Shown piece after piece: positions 7,422 through 16,186 of a DNA stretch of 44,498 nt. The notes beneath the pieces were generated by a model. The model was not told the origin of the DNA. It saw only the letters and a list, made by a program, of their open reading frames with translations, and searched no databases. A program made the translations under genes and the position numbers. How positions within the stretch are numbered: the first letter of the stretch is position 1; every line of letters begins with the position of its first letter. The stretch spans positions 1-44,498 of the forward strand of contig CACEYZ010000007.1 in assembly GCA_902563885.1 (NCBI GenBank). The letters run 5' to 3'. This stretch comes from an uncultured SAR86 cluster bacterium. GTDB taxonomy: Bacteria > Pseudomonadota > Gammaproteobacteria > Magnimaribacterales > TMED112.

Positions 7422-9595
7422 TTTCTTTTCTCCAGGTTTGCATATCCTAGAACCAACCATTTAGTTCCAAAATCTGCAAAATTAACTTGTACTTTCGAAA
7501 GCTCTCCCTCACCTTCAATGCTCAGTATGGTTCCCAGACCAAATTTCTCGTGAACAACTGAATCTCCTAAAGAAAACTCATGAGAATTTTCATCACCTGA
7601 GTCGAAGCTGTTTGCTGTTCCATAATAACTTGTTTTATAGGACTGTCTTGGACGAACAAAGTCTGTATGCTCATCAGGAATCTCTTTAATAAATCTTGAG
7701 GGTGGGTTGTATGAGTCATTTCCATACATTCTTCTATATTCTGCATAGCTCAAATACAATTTCTGTCTAGCTCTTGTAATTCCCACATAACACAAACGAC
7801 GCTCTTCCTCCAATTCACTTATATTCTCAACAGATCTAGAATGAGGAAATAAATTTTCTTCCATCCCAACTAAGAAAACATGTTTGAATTCCAGACCTTT
7901 TGCAGAATGGATAGTCATCAGCTGGACAGCATCATCGTATTTATCTGCTTGAGTCTCGCCCATATCTAAGGAGACTGAAGAAAGAAAAGCTGCGAGCATT
8001 GAGTCATAGTCTGATAAATCCTCATTCTTGTTTAGAATCTCAAAAGATTTTACAGCTGTTATTAATTCGTTAATATTTTCAACACGAATCTTTCCTTTTT
8101 CACCTGACTCTTTCATGTGGTGATCAATCAAACCACTATGATTTATGACAAATTCAACTAGTTCTGATGCGGAGATTTGTTGAATTTTTTCGTTATATGT
8201 TTCAAATTGGGAAGTAAAGTTTTTTATTGAATTTTGAGCTTTACCTTTAATCTTATCCTCACTCACCATTTGCTCTGATGATGCAAACAAAGAGAAGTTA
8301 TTCTCATTACTGTAATTCCTAATGTTCTCAATCGTTTTTTCTCCAACTCCTCTAGATGGAACTCCAATAGCCCTCTCGAAAGCTGTATTATCATTTTTAT
8401 TTACTATTAGTCTTAGATAGCTTATGACATTTTTAATCTCGAGCCTTTCATAAAATCTTACTCCTCCATAAATTACATATGGAATATTATTTCTTAAAAG
8501 GTATTCCTCAATTACCCTTGATTGCGCATTAGATCTATACAAAACTGCAACTTCTTTGTAGTTGTCATTATTATCGACAATTCTATGTACTGATTCAGAT
8601 ACATAACTTGCCTCTTCTTGCTCACTATAAGCTTCAAAAATATCGATTTTATCTCCCTCACCTAAAGCAGTCCAAAGCTTCTTTCCAAGTCTATTTGTAT
8701 TTTTATCTATTACTGCATTTGCAGCATCTAATATGTTTGATGTAGATCTATAGTTCTGTTCAAGTCTCGTTACCTCTGTTCCCTTATCTTTAGCAAAATG
8801 ATTAATATTTTCAATTTTAGCTCCCCGCCATCCATATATTGATTGGTCATCATCACCGACCGTAGTCACAAAAGTTTTTTCATCTAAAAGATTTCTCATC
8901 CATTTATATTGAAGAGTATTTGTATCTTGAAACTCATCTACTAGGACACATCTAAATTTTTTCTGATATAAAGAACGAATCTCGGCATTATCTCTAATTA
9001 GTTCGTAAGATCTTAGTATTAGTTCGTTAAAATCAACTAAATTTTCTTGTTCAAGATATTTTTCATACGCAATATAAATCTTCTTAAGAACTTCTATATT
9101 AAAGTCGCCTTTATCATCAATATCTTTGGGACGAAGAGCATCATCTTTCCAAGTATTAATTTGCCATCTTACTTTCTCAGGAACCCATTGGTCATCATCT
9201 AATTCAAGAATTTTTAAGATTCTTTTAATGACTCTTAATTGATCATCGCTGTCAAGAATAGCAAAATCCCTTTCAAGATTTGCCTCAGAAAAATGTCTTC
9301 TTAGCAGTCTATTTGAAATGGAATGAAATGTTCCACACCACATTTCAGGAATTGGCTGCTCAAGAATCTCTTCAATTCTTCCTTTCATTTCACTAGCAGC
9401 CTTATTTGTAAAAGTTACGGCGAGAATACTGTGTGTTGAAAAAGACAGAGCTTTATTTAGCCAAGCGATACGATGAACTAGAACTTTAGTTTTGCCTGAG
9501 CCTGCTCCTGCAAGTACAAGTAATTTTTTTGAATCCGAAGTAACAGCATCTCTCTGTGCTTCATTAAGTCCATCTAAAATGAATGAAACATCCAT
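7418..9595 (-). CDS. uvrD: DNA helicase II (UvrD)
   Basis: Superfamily 1A 3'-5' helicase acting in nucleotide excision and mismatch repair. At 725 residues it matches E. coli UvrD (720). Motifs run in order: Q-motif LNEAQRDAV, Walker A AGAGSGKT (about 29-36), Walker B VDEFQDTN, motif III GDDDQSIYGWRGA, motif IV LEQNYRST, motif V IHSAKGLEFKHVFLVGMEENLFPH and motif VI CYVGITRARQKLYLSYA. A C-terminal Tudor-like module (VQVNFADFGTKWLVLGYANLEKR) separates UvrD/PcrA from Rep. It overlaps lipB by four bases; the oxygenase gene upstream stops five bases before its start. Confidence 0.96.
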   Translation of the reverse strand: MDVSFILDGLNEAQRDAVTSDSKKLLVLAGAGSGKTKVLVHRIAWLNKALSFSTHSILAVTFTNKAASEMKGRIEEILEQPIPEMWCGTFHSISNRLLRRHFSEANLERDFAILDSDDQLRVIKRILKILELDDDQWVPEKVRWQINTWKDDALRPKDIDDKGDFNIEVLKKIYIAYEKYLEQENLVDFNELILRSYELIRDNAEIRSLYQKKFRCVLVDEFQDTNTLQYKWMRNLLDEKTFVTTVGDDDQSIYGWRGAKIENINHFAKDKGTEVTRLEQNYRSTSNILDAANAVIDKNTNRLGKKLWTALGEGDKIDIFEAYSEQEEASYVSESVHRIVDNNDNYKEVAVLYRSNAQSRVIEEYLLRNNIPYVIYGGVRFYERLEIKNVISYLRLIVNKNDNTAFERAIGVPSRGVGEKTIENIRNYSNENNFSLFASSEQMVSEDKIKGKAQNSIKNFTSQFETYNEKIQQISASELVEFVINHSGLIDHHMKESGEKGKIRVENINELITAVKSFEILNKNEDLSDYDSMLAAFLSSVSLDMGETQADKYDDAVQLMTIHSAKGLEFKHVFLVGMEENLFPHSRSVENISELEEERRLCYVGITRARQKLYLSYAEYRRMYGNDSYNPPSRFIKEIPDEHTDFVRPRQSYKTSYYGTANSFDSGDENSHEFSLGDSVVHEKFGLGTILSIEGEGELSKVQVNFADFGTKWLVLGYANLEKRN

Positions 9596-9600
9596 TTAAT

Positions 9601-10386
9601 TTAGACGAATTTATTCTCTCTGAACCAAAGATTAAATGCATACTTTTCACCCTTAGTTACAGGTCTACCAGCATGCAATGAGTTTGGGTGAACTTTTGTA
9701 GTTCCAGGAAGTATGTTTTTCCAAACGAGTAAAGAACCTTTTTTTGGAGCTACAGATATATTTAAATCAGGAAACTCTGTTGAACCTCCCTCTTCAACAT
9801 CATTAAGATAGCCCAAGGCAGTGTAAATTCTTTGGCCTCCTCTTTTAAGATGTTTTTTTCCTTCATCTGTATCTGCATTAAAAGCATCATGATGGTCGTT
9901 ATATTCTGTACCACCTGTGTAATAGACCACTTGGAATGATTCAGCATTTTTAAGAGGAAAACCAACTAAATCTGCTATTCTTTGCCCTAAGTTTGTAGTT
10001 ATATTTGAGTGACTGTGTGCTATCCAACAATTACTTCCCGTTCTGTTCAGATGGTATATTCCGTCTTTTCCACCAATAGTTTTCGCCCTTTCTAAATTGC
10101 CATCTGATACATTTCTAATATGTTCACATTCCTCATCTGAAATAAAGTTTTCAATAACATATACCAAAGGATCTTCGTTATAAATAATTTTTTCACCTTC
10201 GGTACGTATAGGTTTTTTTGGTGTGAATTTTTTTGGCGTTTGGATTGTAGGTTTTTCTTTGTTTACTTGAGGTTTTGCAAGACCAGAATTTACACCAATT
10301 ATATACAAGGCTCGCATTGATAGGCCAAGTCCAAGCAGAGCAAACAAAAGTGCCAGTATTGATAATACAAATGCTGCTACGTCCAT
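9601..10386 (-). CDS. Membrane-anchored prolyl-4-hydroxylase-like 2-oxoglutarate/Fe(II) dioxygenase
   Basis: Predicted 2-oxoglutarate and iron-dependent dioxygenase of the prolyl 4-hydroxylase alpha-subunit class. A hydrophobic N-terminal helix (residues 4-32) and a Lys/Pro-rich linker (to about 65) precede the catalytic double-stranded beta-helix. Iron ligands are H165-x-D167 (YNDHHDAF) and H238, and the 2-oxoglutarate-binding lysine is K248 (HAGRPVTKGEKYAFNLWFRE), all present. LGYLNDVEEGGSTEFP is the family signature around the jelly-roll turn. Substrate is unknown; collagen-like or ribosomal or translation-factor prolines are the precedents. The anchor suggests an envelope location, with orientation unresolved. 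Confidence 0.88.
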   Translation of the reverse strand: MDVAAFVLSILALLFALLGLGLSMRALYIIGVNSGLAKPQVNKEKPTIQTPKKFTPKKPIRTEGEKIIYNEDPLVYVIENFISDEECEHIRNVSDGNLERAKTIGGKDGIYHLNRTGSNCWIAHSHSNITTNLGQRIADLVGFPLKNAESFQVVYYTGGTEYNDHHDAFNADTDEGKKHLKRGGQRIYTALGYLNDVEEGGSTEFPDLNISVAPKKGSLLVWKNILPGTTKVHPNSLHAGRPVTKGEKYAFNLWFRENKFV

Positions 10387-10437
10387 AAAAATATTATACT
10401 TTAAAGATAGTGTTCAATAGAATAAAGCTTAAATAAA

Positions 10438-11412
10438 TTAATACTTACTTACTTTTTGAGTAAGTTCTTTATTTGCAGAATTAAATTCTTGTCTCATTTG
10501 AGCCACTAATTCATCAACTGTTGGTGAGTTTTTAATTGAACTTATTCCCTGGCCAGCTCCATAAATATCTTTCCAAACTTTAGCAGTAGCATTTCCACCT
10601 GAGTTAAAATTCATTTTTGTTTTATCTGCTTCAGGCAAGCTTTCAGGATCCATTCCAGCTCTACTAATTGAAGGTCCTAAGTAGTTGCCTTTAACCCCAC
10701 TAAAATAATTTGTATAAATGATATCTTTTGCAGCGGATTCAATAAGCATTTTCTTATAATCATCATCTGCTTCGGATTCTTTAGTAGCAATAAACCTTGT
10801 TCCTATGTAGGCTAAATCCGCTCCCATAGCTAGTGCACTTGATATCGAGAATCCGTCAGATATAGAGCCCGATAGAAGTATGGTTCCGTCATACCATTCT
10901 CTAGTTTCTCTAAGCAAGGCAAAAGGTGATAAATTTCCAGCATGTCCTCCAGCACCAGCACAGACTAAAATAAGCCCATCGACTTCTTGCTCGACAGCTT
11001 TTTGTGCATGTCTTGTACTTATAACATCATGAAAAACTAAGCCACCGTAAGAGTGAATTGCTTTCACTAAATCCTCTGGTGGTCTTAGAGAGGTGATGAT
11101 TATAGGTGCCTCATGTTTGACACATGTCTCTACATCTTTGAAAAGTCTATCATTCGATAAATGACAAATTTGATTTACAGCAAAAGGCGCAACTTTTTTA
11201 TCAGGATTATTTTCTTTAAATTGTCCAAGCTCATCTTTAATTTGTTTAATCCAATCACTTAGTAATTCTTGAGGTCGGGCATTTAAAGCAGGAAAAGAAC
11301 CTACAACTCCAGCTTTGCATTGTGCAATTACTAAATCTGGCCTGGAAATAATAAATAAGGGAGCTCCAACTACAGGAATGGATAAATTATCTTCTAAAAT
11401 TTTTGGTAACAT
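10438..11412 (-). CDS. Nitronate monooxygenase (2-nitropropane dioxygenase family)
   Basis: FMN-dependent TIM-barrel enzyme of the nitronate monooxygenase family, which oxidises toxic propionate 3-nitronate and related nitronates. Family landmarks are the N-terminal PVVGAPLFIISRPDLV, VVGSFPALNAR, the flavin-binding LILVCAGAGGHAGNLSPFALL and ALAMGADLAYIGTRFIATKES, with SGSISDGFSI between. Its 324 residues are typical. The stop of the hydrolase upstream in this minus-strand run is at 11413, directly adjacent. Some family members are enoyl-ACP reductases (FabK), but the histidine in AGGHAGN favours NMO. The natural substrate is not shown by sequence. Confidence 0.88.
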   Translation of the reverse strand: MLPKILEDNLSIPVVGAPLFIISRPDLVIAQCKAGVVGSFPALNARPQELLSDWIKQIKDELGQFKENNPDKKVAPFAVNQICHLSNDRLFKDVETCVKHEAPIIITSLRPPEDLVKAIHSYGGLVFHDVISTRHAQKAVEQEVDGLILVCAGAGGHAGNLSPFALLRETREWYDGTILLSGSISDGFSISSALAMGADLAYIGTRFIATKESEADDDYKKMLIESAAKDIIYTNYFSGVKGNYLGPSISRAGMDPESLPEADKTKMNFNSGGNATAKVWKDIYGAGQGISSIKNSPTVDELVAQMRQEFNSANKELTQKVSKY

Positions 11413-12117
11413 TTAATTTTGTTTGCTATTTAAATGGTCAGTGAGCCAACTTATTGACCAATTATGGCCTAACCTATTGCCATTATATTCCTCTGGCAAT
11501 CTTTTTGCTACAACACCCTCTATTTCGAGTAATTGGGGATCTGATTTAAGATTTCTAAACTCACCATCAAGCTCTTTAATAGTCATCCAATTAAAACCAA
11601 GATTATTTTCATTAATTTTTCTTGGTGGAGTGTATCCACAAAAGGTTCTGATTAAAAAATTCCCTTTTAGAGGTGCTGCGACAAAATGTCCTTCAACTTT
11701 AGAGTCAAAATCATCTGTTAAAATTTTAGAAACAACCAGCCCACCATAGCTGTGTCCGACAAGCACTATTTTTTTGTATCTTTCTTTTAGTCGATTAATT
11801 TCTAATGAGATCTTTCTTATTGCTTCATTAGGACATCCAATAGTATTCCATCTGTAAAAGGATAATCTATTGTTTTTTTTATCTAAATTTATGAGCGGGT
11901 AAACCCATTCATAACCTTCAGTGCCCCTTCCATGAATTGCGATTAACAAAGTATTTTGAAAATCCCTCTCTTTTTCGAGAAAATGTAATCCATTGTTTAA
12001 TTTGGTAAGGATTTTACCAGCTACAAAAGCTCCATCATTCTCAAAAGATGTTCTAAGGTCATCAATATCGAGAGCAAATAGATTTAGAGAAAATAAAAAC
12101 AGAAAAATTAAACGCAT
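11413..12117 (-). CDS. Secreted alpha/beta-hydrolase
   Basis: Alpha/beta-hydrolase-fold protein of about 234 residues with an N-terminal signal peptide (MRLIFLFLFSLNLFA). The nucleophile elbow is GHSYGG in the block KIVLVGHSYGGLVVSK. An earlier oxyanion-region strand, TLLIAIHGRGTEGYEW, fits an esterase or lipase. The C-terminal GNRLGHNWS may carry the catalytic histidine. I chose the ATG at 12117 over the frame-open ATG at 12153 because it starts the signal peptide and follows the stop of the preceding membrane-protein gene by four bases. Substrate unknown. Confidence 0.75.
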   Translation of the reverse strand: MRLIFLFLFSLNLFALDIDDLRTSFENDGAFVAGKILTKLNNGLHFLEKERDFQNTLLIAIHGRGTEGYEWVYPLINLDKKNNRLSFYRWNTIGCPNEAIRKISLEINRLKERYKKIVLVGHSYGGLVVSKILTDDFDSKVEGHFVAAPLKGNFLIRTFCGYTPPRKINENNLGFNWMTIKELDGEFRNLKSDPQLLEIEGVVAKRLPEEYNGNRLGHNWSISWLTDHLNSKQN

Positions 12118-12121
12118 GAAA

Positions 12122-12415
12122 CTATTTAAAAGTTTTAACCAAATAAAAACCAAGCCATGTACTCAAAATAGTTTTTAGCGTAAGCATAATAAATGCAGGA
12201 AACTGCCACCAGAAATCAAGATATGCATTCCAAAACCAAGAATAAATCCAGTCGTGAAAAAATTCTAAGTTTTGTTTCAGAAAAATCTTAGAACTTAAAT
12301 CTAAAAAACCATACGGGGTTTGAAATATATATAGCAAAATCCATCCAAGTAAAAATAACTGTATGGGAGTTGTATAAATACAGAAATAACCAAACCCTAG
12401 GCCTAAACTTTTCAT
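12122..12415 (-). CDS. Small membrane protein of unknown function
   Basis: 97-residue hydrophobic protein that I cannot assign to a family. Two or three membrane helices are suggested (residues about 8-32, 55-75 and 75-95), rich in Trp, Phe and Tyr. It sits four bases before the hydrolase gene and eight bases after the CREST-family gene in the direction of transcription, so it is probably cotranscribed with both. The strongly aromatic second half (WIYSWFWNAYLDFWWQFPAF) is a distinctive search handle. Confidence 0.65.
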   Translation of the reverse strand: MKSLGLGFGYFCIYTTPIQLFLLGWILLYIFQTPYGFLDLSSKIFLKQNLEFFHDWIYSWFWNAYLDFWWQFPAFIMLTLKTILSTWLGFYLVKTFK

Positions 12416-12423
12416 ATTGTGAA

Positions 12424-13362
12424 TTATAGTTTTTTTTCAGTTCTGAAGAAAAAGAAAAAAGATAAAATTGCTAGTGAGCTTAAAATGTGCCAAATACCAT
12501 GTGGTTGAATAATGCTATCAGGATTGCAAAGTGGCATATTCGGATAGCCTTGAAGCCAAATAGCAAATGCTGACATATAGAATCCAACACCTAAGAAAAA
12601 CCATGGGTTATATTTCTTTTTTATCTTTGGTTTTTTATTCATAAGAATTCCTGGAAGCCAAAAAAATGGCACCCACCAATATAAATTAGGATTCTGAATT
12701 ATCTCATTAGGAAATATGCCAAATACTGCCATCACTGCAATTGCTATAAAGCCAGATAAAATTCTTAATGTGTTAGACCAGAAATTAAGTAAGACCTCTG
12801 TAATTATCCACCATCCAATAGACAGTGACCAAAGATTGAAATTAATTCCTAAGTCATATCCAAAAAACCAGCTCAACATCGAATATACAAAAATTATTGA
12901 TAAGTATGTTTTTGCAAATGACTGATCTGACCAGCCTTGGCTTCCGAATAAATTTATTAACCAAGGGATAGAAATATATAGAATCATACTTAACCAGTCT
13001 GCCCATTGGCCCCATTCAGTATGTGTCCCATGCATTAAAAGCGATCCTGGGCCAAGAAATACTGCAGTAGCAGCATACAAAATTGCAACCGGTGTAGGTC
13101 CCACAAATCTGCTTTCTTGATTTTTAGGCTCATGAGCAATTATCCAAAACATTATTAAACCAGTTGTTATAAATCCTAAATTACTAAGAGCATTAAATGG
13201 CTCCCTAAAAAAACCACCGCTTATTCTTTCGCACCATCTTGATACCTCTCCTATGGCATATCCTTTCTCAACAGATAAAAATGAAGTTGTACTCGCTAGA
13301 ACAAAATAAAGAACGAAAAAAGCAATTACAGTTACTAATGGAAGTAGGAAAACTCTGTTCAT
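12424..13362 (-). CDS. Ceramidase-like membrane hydrolase (CREST superfamily)
   Basis: Seven-helix-type integral membrane protein of 312 residues. It carries the motif set of the alkaline ceramidase/PAQR/Per1 (CREST) superfamily: CER at 44-46 followed by EPFNALSNLGF (54-64), GPGSLLMHGTHTEWGQWADWLSM (Ser107-x3-His111, then Asp122), and a C-terminal HGIWH (His288-x3-His292) in the last helix. In characterised members these Ser, Asp and His residues hold a catalytic zinc, so amide hydrolysis in a lipid is the family expectation. The true substrate in this bacterium is unknown. A zinc-ribbon protein gene precedes it in the operon, with a one-base overlap. Confidence 0.8.
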   Translation of the reverse strand: MNRVFLLPLVTVIAFFVLYFVLASTTSFLSVEKGYAIGEVSRWCERISGGFFREPFNALSNLGFITTGLIMFWIIAHEPKNQESRFVGPTPVAILYAATAVFLGPGSLLMHGTHTEWGQWADWLSMILYISIPWLINLFGSQGWSDQSFAKTYLSIIFVYSMLSWFFGYDLGINFNLWSLSIGWWIITEVLLNFWSNTLRILSGFIAIAVMAVFGIFPNEIIQNPNLYWWVPFFWLPGILMNKKPKIKKKYNPWFFLGVGFYMSAFAIWLQGYPNMPLCNPDSIIQPHGIWHILSSLAILSFFFFFRTEKKL

Positions 13363-13550
13363 TAAAAACCTGTTTCCTCTTTAGCTGTTTCAATATTAAT
13401 TGTGTCACCAAAAGAAGAAATTCTTAAGAGTATTGGATTACAACATACCTGACAGTCTTCTACATATTCTTGGTTAGGCTCTGATAAATCTATCTCAAAA
13501 TATATACTTTCCCAGCAATAAGGACACTGAGCTAACTTTTCTTCAAGCAT
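13362..13550 (-). CDS. CPxC-type cysteine-rich zinc-ribbon protein
   Basis: 62-residue acidic protein with two CxxC-type pairs, CPYC (9-12) and CQVCC (33-37), spaced as in the CPXCG-motif cysteine-rich family. The N-terminus MLEEKLAQCPYCWESI matches the family pattern in which CPYCGE follows a short helix. It is presumably a structural zinc ribbon; no function is known. It directly abuts the S9 peptidase stop upstream and shares its final base with the next gene, so it belongs to the same transcription unit. Confidence 0.8.
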   Translation of the reverse strand: MLEEKLAQCPYCWESIYFEIDLSEPNQEYVEDCQVCCNPILLRISSFGDTINIETAKEETGF

Positions 13551-15482
13551 CTATAAATACTTCTCAAAAAACATTAATGTGACTTGTTGAGATACATCGC
13601 TGTTTTCTTTTTTCCTGAAACCATGCCCCTCATTTAAGGCGTTCATATACCAGACTGTTTTACCCTCTTTTCTTAAGGCTTCAACAACTTGTTCAGATTC
13701 TGTTACAGGAACTCTAGGATCATTTTCGCCTTGAACAACTAACATAGGAATATCAATTTCAGCAACATTATTATTTGGACTTATTTTTTCAAGAAATGCT
13801 CTCATTTCTGGGTCCCTTTCATCACCATACTCAACTCTTCTCAAGTCTCTTCTGTAATCTTCAGTATTTTTTAAGAAAGTAACAAAATTAGAAATACCTA
13901 CTCTATCAACTGCTCCAACAAGTTGATCGCTGTAGTAAACGGCGCTTGCAAGAACCATATATCCTCCATAGGAGCCACCAATAACAGCCACTCTATCTGA
14001 ATCTAAATCTGGCTGTGTTTTAACCCAATCTAGAAGAGCGCCAATATCTTTTACAGAGTCTTCTCTCTTAAAGCCATTATCCATTTTTAAATAGTCTTTC
14101 CCATAACCATTGCTTCCTCTCACATTAGGAGCGATAACAGCAGCACCTAGTCTTTTTACCCATTGCTGAATCGAACTGGAAAATCTTGGTCTATATTGGC
14201 TTTCTGGTCCGCCATGAATTGTAATAATTACTGGAACTGGCTCTTTAATATTTTCAGGTTTATAGATAAATGCAGGTACCTCTAAATCATCAAAAGATTT
14301 GAATGATATTAAATTTGGTAGGACAAATTCATCTGTATTTAAGCCTCCCACTTCAGATTCTGTCCATTGAACAACATCTAAGTAATCTAAATTTCTTTTT
14401 CCTAAGTTGACTATATGTGTTTCGGATGGCGATTTGGCATTATTTAATGAAAGACCTAATTTTTTTCCATTATCACTAAACTTAATTCCACCAATTAAGC
14501 CCTTACTGTTCATCTCTACTTTTTTAAATTTAAAGCTTCTTGCATCCATAAGGTAAAGAACACTAAAACCACCCTCATTTGCAGTAAATGCTGCTCTTTT
14601 TCTATCTTTTGATATGGCGAAGCCTTCAATATTCCACGGAATATTTTCACTTATAATTTTTACTCTTCCGTTTGTGAGGCTTTTATATGCAAGTTGCCTA
14701 AACTGTCCAAATTGATCAGTTAGGAAGAAGAATCCTCTTCCAGAAGCGCCAAATGCAAGTGCTAAATTTGACGAGTCTTCTTTATCAGTTACAAGTTCGC
14801 TCTCACCAGTCTCAGTGTCAACAATGAAGATTCTGGAAGAAGTAACAGAAATATAATTTTGCAATAATATTTTTTTTGAATCTTTCGACCAATCTGCAGG
14901 AGTCCAACTCGTACCATCAGGTGAAGCAAAAACCATCTTGGCTTGCTCTGGATATTTATAGTCCATTACCCAAACATCGTTTGAGGCTCCATTTCTTCTT
15001 GTAGTTCCAAAAGCAATTTTTTCACCATCCCTACTCCACAAGACAGAACCATTTCTAGACTCACCATCAGAGACTAATACTGTTCTCCCATTTTCTGGAT
15101 TCATAACATATATTTGTGCATTTTCTGAACCGCCGCTATCCATAGTGAAAGCAATCAGTTCTCCATTTGGCTGTACTGAAACGGAACCAATAGGTTCATC
15201 GAAAAAAGTTACTTGTTTTCTCATGCCCAGTGGCTTATCAACGACGTGAAGCTGGCCTACATCACCAAATCTTGTTGATATGAATACTCCCTCATTATCA
15301 GGTTTAAAGCCACGAAAAGATGCTGATCTGATATTTTGATAGCCTTTCAATTCTTTCTTAATCTCTTCAGATACATTTGGAACATCTTCTAAAATGAGAT
15401 TTCCATTATTGAGCGTTCTAGTTTCAACTTGTGTTTGAACAAACACAGACGCTAAAAACAAAATTAAAATTATTTTTTTCAT
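13551..15482 (-). CDS. S9-family prolyl oligopeptidase-type serine peptidase, secreted
   Basis: Predicted exported serine peptidase of about 643 residues. A signal peptide (MKKIILILFLASVFVQTQ) is followed by a seven-bladed beta-propeller-like region (repeated WS.DG..IAF strands, roughly 40-370) and a C-terminal alpha/beta-hydrolase domain. The catalytic triad candidates are Ser in GGSYGGYM, Asp in GENDPRVP and His in NEGHGF. The block GGPESQYRPRF is typical of the oligopeptidase/acylaminoacyl-peptidase group. The start is ATG at 15482 with GAGG five bases upstream; the GTG at 15488 overlaps that site. It is probably periplasmic and used to scavenge peptides. Confidence 0.93.
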   Translation of the reverse strand: MKKIILILFLASVFVQTQVETRTLNNGNLILEDVPNVSEEIKKELKGYQNIRSASFRGFKPDNEGVFISTRFGDVGQLHVVDKPLGMRKQVTFFDEPIGSVSVQPNGELIAFTMDSGGSENAQIYVMNPENGRTVLVSDGESRNGSVLWSRDGEKIAFGTTRRNGASNDVWVMDYKYPEQAKMVFASPDGTSWTPADWSKDSKKILLQNYISVTSSRIFIVDTETGESELVTDKEDSSNLALAFGASGRGFFFLTDQFGQFRQLAYKSLTNGRVKIISENIPWNIEGFAISKDRKRAAFTANEGGFSVLYLMDARSFKFKKVEMNSKGLIGGIKFSDNGKKLGLSLNNAKSPSETHIVNLGKRNLDYLDVVQWTESEVGGLNTDEFVLPNLISFKSFDDLEVPAFIYKPENIKEPVPVIITIHGGPESQYRPRFSSSIQQWVKRLGAAVIAPNVRGSNGYGKDYLKMDNGFKREDSVKDIGALLDWVKTQPDLDSDRVAVIGGSYGGYMVLASAVYYSDQLVGAVDRVGISNFVTFLKNTEDYRRDLRRVEYGDERDPEMRAFLEKISPNNNVAEIDIPMLVVQGENDPRVPVTESEQVVEALRKEGKTVWYMNALNEGHGFRKKENSDVSQQVTLMFFEKYL

Positions 15483-15508
15483 ACTCACCTCTTTTTATAT
15501 TTTAATAA

Positions 15509-16162
15509 TTAAGCAGTCTTTCTGAAGAATAAAACTATACCAGTAATGGCACTTAAAAGCGCTAGTACTGAAAAGATTTTGAGAAAAATATTTCCTATAT
15601 TATCTCTATCTTGCCAATCCATTATGTGAAAACCCCAAAGCAAATCCCAAATTCTCCACTGAGTTGACCTTACTGCGCTTATATCTCCAGAATATGGATT
15701 TACATAAACATTTATCTCTTCATTTTTTTTGTTTTTTGATACAACACGATAGATAGGAAGATCTCTTCCTCTGTACTCTGCTCTTTTCTTAGCCTCTGTT
15801 ACTTCCTCTACTAATAAAGGTGATAAATTTGTTTTATTCTTGACGACTTCAAGAGCATCTTCAAAAGAAATTTTATCTATTAAATTTCCGTCAAAATCAA
15901 AATATTTCTTTCCTTGTGTGTCCCTAATAACAACAACTCTTTCATTAAGTCTGTTGGCAAAACTTAATGTACTTATATCTTCAACTTCAAAATTTATTTT
16001 ACTGAGATCTACTGAAAAAGATGTTTGTTCCCTATACTGCTCACCTCTAACATTCTCAATCTTGTTATAAGCAAAATAAATACCTGAAGCGGTCCAAAGT
16101 AAAAGCTGGAGAGAAATGAATAAGCTCAAATATTTATGAATTTTTCTAATAGTGAATTTCAT
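15509..16162 (-). CDS. PepSY-domain membrane protein
   Basis: 217-residue protein with an N-terminal membrane helix (KYLSLFISLQLLLWTASGIYFAY) and a C-terminal one (IFLKIFSVLALLSAITGIVLFF) enclosing a periplasmic PepSY-type domain. The motifs KIHKYLSLFISLQLLLWTASG and WDLLWGFHIMDW are typical of the PepSY_TM group, whose members are often linked to iron or siderophore reduction or to inhibition of peptidases. It lies about 26 bases upstream of the S9 peptidase gene in the same direction, so an inhibitor or accessory role toward that enzyme is possible but only an inference. Confidence 0.82.
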   Translation of the reverse strand: MKFTIRKIHKYLSLFISLQLLLWTASGIYFAYNKIENVRGEQYREQTSFSVDLSKINFEVEDISTLSFANRLNERVVVIRDTQGKKYFDFDGNLIDKISFEDALEVVKNKTNLSPLLVEEVTEAKKRAEYRGRDLPIYRVVSKNKKNEEINVYVNPYSGDISAVRSTQWRIWDLLWGFHIMDWQDRDNIGNIFLKIFSVLALLSAITGIVLFFRKTA

Positions 16163-16186
16163 AATTTTTATATGAGGATAATTTCT

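Noticed and set aside
11423-11749. 108-codon plus-strand open frame opposite the secreted hydrolase
   Set aside because: Antisense to a gene with a signal peptide and catalytic motif; composition has no protein-family look.
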